Positions 1 through 5,055 of a stretch of 5,448 nucleotides of DNA are shown one piece after another. The DNA is from Acidobacteriota bacterium (lineage in GTDB: Bacteria > Acidobacteriota > Blastocatellia > Pyrinomonadales > Pyrinomonadaceae): positions 1-5,448 of the forward strand of contig JABFSB010000203.1 of the NCBI GenBank assembly GCA_013140875.1. The letters are read 5' to 3'. The position numbers and the translations under genes are program-made. Below the pieces are notes generated by a model. It was not told where the DNA came from. It did not search any database and saw only the letters and a list, made by a program, of their open reading frames with translations. Position 1 is the first letter of the stretch. Each line of letters begins with the position of its first letter.

Positions 1-1183
1 CGCGTCGCAACGCATGGGCTTCCGCATCTTCGCGGTCGAAGATTCCTTCAAAACGCGGGTCGCTTTTGACGGCGTCGAACTCTTCACGGCCGGGGAAATA
101 GTCCCACGCGGTCGTTGGGTCGTATTCTTCGGCTTCTTCTTCGTCCTCGTACTCCTCGTCGTCATCATCGTCCGCGGAAAGTGGAGTATGCAGGTAACGG
201 TGAACGGCCGACTTCGAAATGTCGAGTTCCGCGGCCACCTGCCGAATGCTCATGCCCAGACTACTCAAATGCTTCACGGTTTCTATCAGAGACTTATCTG
301 GTTCCGGCTTTGAGCCGACCTGAATAAGATCGGCTTCCGAAGCAACCTCCAAAAATTCGAAGGTCAAAAAGTTTCCGCCTGTTTTCGCGATCCTGAAGAC
401 GGGAAAATTGTCTGTGCCAAAGACGAGCTCGCTGCTTCGTGGTCTGACGTGCTTTATATAACGCTGGTCACCTTCACGCCGACAGCGGCCGATAGCAAAG
501 ATGTTGTCGGCAAAGTTTGCGACCGCTCGTGAACCCTGCACATCGCCCGCAACAAGCGTCCGCCAAAACGACCGTTTCAGCGTACCCGCAAGCACAAGGA
601 TCGAGATGCCGGTCTCTTGCTTCAACCGCTTCAGTTCCTTCAACACCGAAACCCATCCACGCGTCTCATCCGCCGTTCGTTTTAAGTGCGACAGGCTGTC
701 GATTATCAAAACATTTGCACCTGCCCGTTCGATTAGCGCCCTAAGCATGCGTCGCAGGTCGATCTCGAATTCGCCGTCTTTCGATTGCGGCAGCATTTCG
801 GGTTTTAGCTCGATCCGCCGAAAGCGTTCCGAAAAACGATAGGGCCGTCGCGAAAATTCTCCCAGCCGCGGTTCGTGATCGTCCGTGTATCGCATCTCGA
901 ACTGCTTTGACGAAAGATCGAGGTCGACGTATAACACCCTTTGCGGACGCGCCGTATTTTCGAACGGCCCGATCGAGGGGCCGCGAGCGAGCGATTCCGC
1001 AATCGCCGCCGCCAGAACGCTTTTGCCCGACCCCGTGTCGCCGAAAAGCACAGCCAATTCACCCTCAAGCCAAAGATCGCCGAACAACGGCTTAGGCATC
1101 GGCTGGGCCTTCCCTTCCCGCATCCATTCGTTTGCCGGTCTAATTTCGATTTCCGTATATAGATCGTCCGTTACCGCTTCCAT
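1..1183 (-). CDS. RepA/RecA-like AAA ATPase with C-terminal HTH (partial, 3' end beyond window)
   Basis: Predicted cytoplasmic P-loop NTPase of the RepA-helicase/KaiC-like kind (AAA_25 type), which is often carried on plasmids and integrated elements. Reading from ATG 1183-1181 gives 394 codons with no stop before the left edge. The start has a good ribosome site, AAAGAGG at 1196-1190, six bases upstream. Walker A is GDTGSGKS (residues 48-55). A strand VLYVDLDL follows (83-90). Walker B is VLIIDS (158-163). The segment ILVLAGTLKR (195-204) sits where I remember relatives having a His in an AHTPKR-like motif; here it is Gly. GSRAVANFADNIFAIGR (217-233) is the conserved strand and helix near the subunit interface. 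Residues about 299-332 form a helix-turn-helix (SIRQVAAELDISKSAVHRYL). A strongly acidic tract (338-355) and at least 39 more residues follow. It may be a replication or mobilisation ATPase that also binds DNA. The family call is firm; the role is inferred. Confidence 0.9.
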   Translation of the reverse strand, partial: MEAVTDDLYTEIEIRPANEWMREGKAQPMPKPLFGDLWLEGELAVLFGDTGSGKSVLAAAIAESLARGPSIGPFENTARPQRVLYVDLDLSSKQFEMRYTDDHEPRLGEFSRRPYRFSERFRRIELKPEMLPQSKDGEFEIDLRRMLRALIERAGANVLIIDSLSHLKRTADETRGWVSVLKELKRLKQETGISILVLAGTLKRSFWRTLVAGDVQGSRAVANFADNIFAIGRCRREGDQRYIKHVRPRSSELVFGTDNFPVFRIAKTGGNFLTFEFLEVASEADLIQVGSKPEPDKSLIETVKHLSSLGMSIRQVAAELDISKSAVHRYLHTPLSADDDDDEEYEDEEEAEEYDPTTAWDYFPGREEFDAVKSDPRFEGIFDREDAEAHALRR

Positions 1184-1215
1184 AGTTCGCCTCTTTAATT
1201 CTGCCAACATTTGTA

Positions 1216-1244
1216 TTGACAGAAACATTCGTTACATTTAATAT
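1216..1244 (+). promoter_or_regulatory. Candidate divergent plus-strand promoter
   Basis: A perfect TTGACA (1216-1221) is followed after 17 bases by TAATAT (1239-1244, four of six bases to consensus). It points rightward through the GGGACA repeat region toward the small ORF at 1572. Its -10 overlaps the -10 of the candidate minus-strand promoter, so the two would compete for, or share, the same melted segment. Any transcript would begin near 1251 and carry a leader of more than 300 bases, or could itself be a non-coding RNA. Confidence 0.35.
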
Positions 1245-1269
1245 AGCGCTTGTGTTTTGCAGACTGCAA
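1240..1269 (-). promoter_or_regulatory. Candidate sigma70-like promoter for the ATPase gene
   Basis: On the minus strand, TTGCAG (1269-1264) and TATATT (1245-1240) are separated by 18 bases. The -10 matches TATAAT at five of six bases; the -35 matches only at TTG. Transcription would start near 1233, giving a leader of about 50 bases before ATG 1183. The -35 lies inside the perfect dyad TTGCAG-A-CTGCAA (1257-1269), and a further CTTGCA lies at 1277-1282, so a repressor could plausibly bind over the promoter. Promoter consensus in this kind of organism is uncertain. Confidence 0.35.
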
Positions 1270-1291
1270 GTATTTTCTTGCATAAAACACA

Positions 1292-1381
1292 TGGGACAGT
1301 GGGACAAACGCTTCGAGACGGACGTAGATCTTTGAAAATAAGGTACTTAGGGTTGCGAAGGAGTGTCCCGCAACTGTCCCA
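1292..1381. repeat. Imperfect inverted repeat built from GGGACA units
   Basis: The left arm (1292-1315) reads TGGGACAGT, GGGACA, four bases, then CTTCG. The right arm (1356-1381), read on the other strand, gives TGGGACAGT, TGC, GGGACA, three bases, then CTTCG. Each arm therefore carries two GGGACA units and one CTTCG box. The central 40 bases are AT-rich. A fifth unit, TGGGAC (1385-1390), makes a tight second dyad with the end of the right arm (GTCCCA at 1376-1381). The cluster lies about 110 bp upstream of a gene for an HTH-bearing ATPase, so it could be an operator or an iteron-like initiator site, or a dispersed palindromic element. Confidence 0.6.
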
Positions 1382-1571
1382 GGCTGGGACCGTGGGTGTG
1401 TTCGTCTTCGCCTTCCACGAATACCTCCCGGCCCGGGATCATCCCGAGCACCCCAAGCGAGCGCGGCAGGTATGGAATGTGTGGCTGGCGTGAGAGACTT
1501 GGGGTATGCAGAGCCACAGAAATTACCGCCTGCGAATTGATTCTTGCCTAACGCTGGAAGGGATCAGGACG

Positions 1572-1724
1572 ATGGTGGACAGACTTGATGACGGGACCTA
1601 TTTTCTTCGGATCGATCCGGACCCGATCGCGGGCCCTTTCGCGGAACTCCACGGCGATCCCAAAAACTCGGACAAGATCGCGGAAAAATTAGAGCAGCTT
1701 GCCCAATCCATGCGTCAACCGTGA
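1572..1724 (+). CDS. Small hypothetical protein (50 aa)
   Basis: No family recognised. ATG 1572 is preceded by GGAAGGG, whose AAGGG part lies nine bases upstream and could serve as a ribosome site. The same frame extends up to ATG 1506, but the extra 22 residues are less protein-like and the upstream site is poor. The product is acidic in its first half (DRLDDGTYFLRIDPDP) and ends in a likely amphipathic helix (KIAEKLEQLAQSMRQ). Codons avoid rare-looking choices and third positions favour G or C, as in neighbouring genes. It is the only plus-strand candidate between the ATPase and ABC genes and converges on the ABC gene. It could still be a chance ORF. Confidence 0.4.
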   Translation: MVDRLDDGTYFLRIDPDPIAGPFAELHGDPKNSDKIAEKLEQLAQSMRQP

Positions 1725-1898
1725 CCGTTAACCTAATCAATTTTAGCAGCATCGACCGGACGGAATTTCTCCAGCGTGCGAGTCATTCCATATCGACTAA
1801 TCGCACCTCCAATGGTTGTTGATGCGGGTTCGAGGGTTTCGATGCGGATGTCGACGCGATCTGGCTGATGCGGCTCGCATTTTCTGGCGCTGATGCGT

Positions 1899-3890
1899 TT
1901 ACTCTTCCGCTTCGAGTTCTTCTTCTAGTAGTTGGCGTTGGTAGAGGTCGGCGTATTCGCCGTCGAGGGCGAGGAGTTCGTCGTGAGTGCCGCGTTCGAT
2001 AATGCGGCCGTGGTCGAGGACGCAGATCAGGTCGGCATCGCGGATGGTGGAGACGCGGTGCGAGACGATGAGTGTTGTGCGGCCCGAGCGTACGTCTTTT
2101 AGGTTGTGGAGGATCTTTTCCTCGGTGTAAGTATCGACGGCGGAGAGCGAATCGTCGAGGATGAGGATGCGCGGATCGCGCATTACTGCTCGCGCAATCG
2201 CGGTGCGCTGTTTTTGCCCGCCCGAGAGAGTGATGCCGCGTTCGCCGACAAGCTGTTCATACTTGCCTGGGAACGCTTCGACGTCGTCGGCAAGGCCGGC
2301 GATTGCGGCGGCGTTTTCGACGGAGATTGCCGGTAGGCCGTGTTGTCCATTAGCCGAGTCGGTCACCACCCCGTCACCCGCGGCGGGTGCCACCCCTCCT
2401 AAGACAGGAGGGGAGTTTTGCGCTTTGCTCCCCTCCTCGTTTAAGGAGGGGTGGACGCCGCCCGTTTTTTGAGCGGTGGACGGGGTGGTGATCGGCCTGT
2501 CCACGCCGAATGCGATATTTGCGGCCAGCGTGTTGCTGAATAGAAACGTCTCCTGCGGGACGAAGCCGATCGAGCGTCTTAGTTGTTCAATCGGATATTG
2601 CTTAACGGGAACATCGTCAATCAGGATACTGCTGTCGGGCGCTTCCATCAGGCGCGGGATCAGGCTCATCAGCGTCGATTTGCCGCTGCCCGTTCGGCCG
2701 ACAAAGGCGACGGTTTGGCCGGGCCGGATCTTGAGGTCGATGTTGCGTAAGACAAGACGCGGATTCGGATTTGCCACAGAGGACACAGAGTTCACAGAGG
2801 GGGAAGAGCTTCTTTCTTTAATCTCTGCGCCCTCTGTGTTCACTGTGGCTAAAACCGAATATGCAAAATTCAAGTCGCGAAACTCGATGCCCCCTTTTAT
2901 CGGCGGCTGCTCGCGGGTTTCGGCAGCGTCTTTTATCGTCGGCTCGGTTTCGAGGATGGCGTTGAAGCGTTTTAATGAGGCCGTGCCGCGTTGATAAAGA
3001 TTCACCACGTAGCCGAGCGCGATCAGATACCATATCATCCGCTGGAGATAGAGAATGAACGATGCGAAATTGCCGGCCGTGATCTCGCCATTTACGGCCA
3101 TCGGCACGCCGACGGCGACGATGATCACAAAGCCGAGCCCGATAAAGAAATACAGCAGCGGACGCATCGCGGCGGCAAATTTTACGAGGCGAACGTTTTG
3201 CGCGGCGTATTCACGATTGAGCTTTTGAAACTCTTCGATCTCCGATTCTTCCTGTGCGTAGGCACGAACCACACGGACGCCCGACAGATTCTCCTGCGTG
3301 CGTGCGGTTATCGAGGAGAAGAATTCCTGAATCTTGTCGAAGCGTTTGTGGATCTGGTTGCCGAGGAATTTGACGGTCAAGGAAACCAGCGGCATCGGGA
3401 TAAGCAGCAGCAGCGTGAGCTTGACCGAGATGTTTAGCAGGATCGGCAGTACGATGCAGAGTGCAAAGATCGCCTGGAAACTGTAAAGGATCATCGGGCC
3501 GACGATCTGTCGAATAGCCGAAAGGTCGTTCGTCGCCCGGGCCATCAGGTCACCCACGCGGGTTTCGTAAAAGAACGACCCGGGCTGGTTGACGACGCTT
3601 TCATAGAACGCCTCGCGCATGTCGTATTCGATATCGCGTGATGTGTTGATCAGAATGCGACGCTGCAGGAAAAGAAAAATGCCGCTCATTAAATTGACGC
3701 CAAGAATGACGAGCGGATAGTAGACGGCCTTTTGCCACGTGATCGCGGCTCCGAGATCGTCGACGGCGACGCCGACCAGGTAAGGTATGAGCAGGCCAAA
3801 ACAAAGCGACACAAGAATGCAAAAGATGCCGCCTGCTATTCGCCAGCGATACGGGCTTACAAATCGTGCAAATTTTTTGATCGGTGTCAT
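1899..3890 (-). CDS. ABC exporter half-transporter, MdlA/YheI-like, with two in-frame repeat insertions
   Basis: Predicted inner-membrane export half-transporter: a six-helix membrane domain fused to an ATPase, working as a dimer. Numbering is from ATG 3890 (663 aa; relatives are about 580-610). Membrane segments lie near residues 19-43, 56-76, 131-153, 156-176, 244-264 and 274-298. The ATPase part shows A-loop Y344, Walker A GRTGSGKS (398-405), Q-loop Q446, LSGGQ (555-559), Walker B ILILDD (575-580), D-loop SAVD (583-586) and H611. D580 replaces the usual catalytic Glu, as in MdlA, YheI (BmrC) and TM287, which suggests a heterodimer with an unseen partner. Residues 348-373 and 467-509 are encoded by palindromic repeats. 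The frame also opens at ATG 3980, overlapping the thioesterase by 53 bases. TTG 3908 has a GGAG nine bases upstream and may be the true start. Substrate unknown. Confidence 0.93.
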   Translation of the reverse strand: MTPIKKFARFVSPYRWRIAGGIFCILVSLCFGLLIPYLVGVAVDDLGAAITWQKAVYYPLVILGVNLMSGIFLFLQRRILINTSRDIEYDMREAFYESVVNQPGSFFYETRVGDLMARATNDLSAIRQIVGPMILYSFQAIFALCIVLPILLNISVKLTLLLLIPMPLVSLTVKFLGNQIHKRFDKIQEFFSSITARTQENLSGVRVVRAYAQEESEIEEFQKLNREYAAQNVRLVKFAAAMRPLLYFFIGLGFVIIVAVGVPMAVNGEITAGNFASFILYLQRMIWYLIALGYVVNLYQRGTASLKRFNAILETEPTIKDAAETREQPPIKGGIEFRDLNFAYSVLATVNTEGAEIKERSSSPSVNSVSSVANPNPRLVLRNIDLKIRPGQTVAFVGRTGSGKSTLMSLIPRLMEAPDSSILIDDVPVKQYPIEQLRRSIGFVPQETFLFSNTLAANIAFGVDRPITTPSTAQKTGGVHPSLNEEGSKAQNSPPVLGGVAPAAGDGVVTDSANGQHGLPAISVENAAAIAGLADDVEAFPGKYEQLVGERGITLSGGQKQRTAIARAVMRDPRILILDDSLSAVDTYTEEKILHNLKDVRSGRTTLIVSHRVSTIRDADLICVLDHGRIIERGTHDELLALDGEYADLYQRQLLEEELEAEE
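2364..2490. repeat. 127-bp palindromic repeat element inside the ABC gene
   Basis: The outer arms CACCACCCCGTCACCCGC (2364-2381) and 2473-2490 are inverted copies with 16 of 18 bases matching. Inside are two hairpins with identical stems: CCCCTCCT/AGGAGGGG at 2393-2413 (five-base loop) and at 2430-2451 (six-base loop). The whole block is therefore a nested near-palindrome. It encodes residues 467-509 of the ABC protein, in the helical subdomain between the Q-loop and LSGGQ. Read in the gene's direction, one of the other two frames stops at TAA and the other at TGA; only the used frame is open. I recall similar CCCCTCCT/AGGAGGGG elements as dispersed repeats in environmental genomes, but that is memory, not a search. 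Confidence 0.85.
2773..2849. repeat. 77-bp CACAGAG-type palindromic repeat inside the ABC gene
   Basis: The left arm GCCACAGAGGACACAGAG (2773-2790) and the right arm (2832-2849, read on the other strand GCCACAGTGAACACAGAG) match at 16 of 18 bases. A further CACAGAGG copy lies at 2793-2800, and weaker symmetry extends outward to about 2767 and 2856. It encodes residues 348-373 of the ABC protein, just after the A-loop tyrosine Y344 and before the strand leading to Walker A. In the gene's direction only the used frame is free of stops; the others hit TGA and TAA. I remember CACAGAGGACACAGAG-like repeats as common dispersed elements in several environmental phyla; copy number here cannot be judged from one window. 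Confidence 0.85.
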
Positions 3891-3927
3891 AACCGGCGTC
3901 GTCTGCAAACCGTGGTGCTCCGCAATT

Positions 3928-4350
3928 TTAGAGCTTTGTATATGTCGAGATGGCCGTCGCGATCTGTTTGCCTTCTTCATTCACAACGTCGGCCGACGCC
4001 GTGAAAATACGTTTGCCGGCACGGACAATCTTTGCCGTACATGTGAATGTGCCTTCGAAATGCGGCCGCAGATAATGGACGGTCAGGTCGACGGTGGACG
4101 CTCGTTCTTCAGGTGCGAGCCGCGTGATGACGGCAAACGCCATCGCCGTGTCGATCAGCGTAGCTGTCACCCCGCCGTGCAGCACACCGGCCGGCTGGCG
4201 AAGATCGTCGCGCATCTCGATCTTGATAACCGCTTCGTTTGGACGAATGTCCATAAGCCGCATTCCCATCAGCCGCGCAAATGGAAGGTTGTGCAGCGTG
4301 TCTTCGGCAATTTTACGCTGTTCCGGCGTTATTTCGTTGATCTCACTCAT
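3928..4350 (-). CDS. PaaI-family hotdog-fold thioesterase
   Basis: Predicted cytoplasmic acyl-CoA thioesterase of the PaaI/YbgC-like hotdog superfamily (140 aa, the normal length), which hydrolyses thioesters of CoA or a similar carrier. The fold's central helix carries the signature QPAGVLHGG (residues 52-60), with H58, G59 and G60 in the HGG motif. D67 follows in LIDTAMAFAV and is the likely catalytic acid or base. The second half has the expected strands VDLTVHYLRPHFEGTFTCTAKIVRAGKR. No signal peptide is present. It begins six bases after the lipoprotein gene's stop with no clear ribosome site, so translation is probably coupled. It is followed after 19 or 37 bases by the ABC gene. The family is secure; the substrate cannot be read from sequence, and a link to lipid or aromatic-acid metabolism would be speculative. 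Confidence 0.9.
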   Translation of the reverse strand: MSEINEITPEQRKIAEDTLHNLPFARLMGMRLMDIRPNEAVIKIEMRDDLRQPAGVLHGGVTATLIDTAMAFAVITRLAPEERASTVDLTVHYLRPHFEGTFTCTAKIVRAGKRIFTASADVVNEEGKQIATAISTYTKL

Positions 4351-4356
4351 TTTTAT

Positions 4357-5028
4357 CTAATTGAAATCGGCCAACGAGATTTTGCGAAATCCGGCTGGGA
4401 CAGCGAACAAGCCGTCGTCGATCCCGGTCGCAAAACCCGACACGTCGACCGAAAATTCGAGCGATCTTTCTTCGCCGCTTATCGAAAAAAACTCATGCCT
4501 GACGGGCAGGCCGATCGACGGGTCGTAATACAAAATGCTTTCACTCGCGTCGTTTTCGTCTGCGATCATGCGGTATTTGATCAAACCGCCTTCCCGCCCG
4601 ATCTCTTCGAATTTGGAGCGGGCTGCGTTAGCGAAAAGCAGCTCATGCGTCAGGTCGCTATACTGGGGCTCGACGATGTTACCGGCGAGCGGAACCTTTT
4701 CGGCATACACCCGACGTTCGTTGTCTATCAAATATTCCTTATCGATACGCAGAACGGACCGTTGATGCTTTTCGCCAAAGTCAAAGTCTATCCTCAGCCA
4801 GTTTGCTTTCCGCGCAAGCCGCGTTCGCCGGGCTGATCCGCCCGCCGTCTGGACTATCTCGCATTGAAAATTCTCGGGCTCCTTTGTTTTGAAAGGGAAC
4901 CGGCTATTGGGTCCCGGGATGGCCGGAGCGGCTGTATTTTCAGCGGGATTCAACCATCCGCACCCGGTCGCCGCCATTATTATCAGAAAAACGGCGAGGA
5001 AAGATTTGGCGGGATTTGACAAAAACAT
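4357..5028 (-). CDS. Putative LolA-like envelope lipoprotein
   Basis: Predicted exported lipoprotein of 223 aa from ATG 5028. The N-terminus has a Lys at position 8, a hydrophobic stretch FLAVFLIIMAA (10-20) and a lipobox ATGC with C23 as the lipidation site. A Pro/Ala/Asn-rich linker follows to about residue 45. The rest alternates short strands (KANWLRIDFDF, RRVYAEKVPL, ESILYYDPSIGLPVRHEFF) and ends with a pattern like LFAVPAGFRKISLADF. I associate that pattern with LolA/LolB-like half-barrel proteins that bind lipid or lipoprotein. The open frame continues upstream to 5298, but the signal peptide fixes the start at 5028. No good ribosome site is visible. It is the first gene of the probable three-gene operon and starts only 27 bases from the divergent hydrolase gene. 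The lipoprotein call is strong; the LolA-like fold is moderate. Confidence 0.8.
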   Translation of the reverse strand: MFLSNPAKSFLAVFLIIMAATGCGWLNPAENTAAPAIPGPNSRFPFKTKEPENFQCEIVQTAGGSARRTRLARKANWLRIDFDFGEKHQRSVLRIDKEYLIDNERRVYAEKVPLAGNIVEPQYSDLTHELLFANAARSKFEEIGREGGLIKYRMIADENDASESILYYDPSIGLPVRHEFFSISGEERSLEFSVDVSGFATGIDDGLFAVPAGFRKISLADFN

Positions 5029-5055
5029 TCGGGTTATTTGAAGTTTAACATAACG

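Larger units (their letters stand above)
1184..1571. other. 388-bp stretch without a convincing gene; putative control region
   Basis: No ORF here resembles a protein I recognise. The part next to the ATPase start (about 1200-1290) is AT-rich and holds promoter-like hexamers on both strands and short dyads. Positions 1292-1390 hold five GGGAC(A)/TGTCCC units in both orientations. Further right are a small dyad, CGGGAT-C-ATCCCG (1434-1446), and a separated inverted pair, ACCCCAAG (1450-1457) with CTTGGGGT (1498-1505). A 56-codon minus-strand frame (GTG 1517 to stop 1347) crosses the region and has coding-like codon use but no recognisable family. The layout suggests regulation of the ATPase gene, or possibly a replication or transfer site, but this is inference. 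Confidence 0.5.

Noticed and set aside
1257..1493. 78-codon plus-strand frame starting at TTG
   Set aside because: It starts within the TTGCAG dyad, has no ribosome site, and its residues mostly reflect the GGGACA repeat units rather than a protein pattern.
1868..1883. ATGCG-GCT-CGCAT hairpin followed by TTTT as a plus-strand terminator
   Set aside because: The stem is only five base pairs and the T run four bases; too weak to claim. No better terminator was seen after the ABC gene on the minus strand.
1821..1897. Four GATGCG words as a direct-repeat array
   Set aside because: Spacing is uneven (20, 26 and 25 bases) and flanks differ; only two copies share the longer word CTGATGCG. Probably chance or coding remnant.
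2476..2994. 172-codon plus-strand frame across the ABC ATPase region
   Set aside because: It is antisense to Walker A and the membrane-domain boundary of the ABC gene and includes the CACAGAG repeat; no domain is recognisable.
3787..4836. A 349-codon open frame on the plus strand
   Set aside because: It lies antisense to the ABC start, the thioesterase and most of the lipoprotein gene, all of which show clear family motifs. Its product is rich in Arg, His and Cys with no recognisable domain. It is a shadow of codon bias on the other strand.
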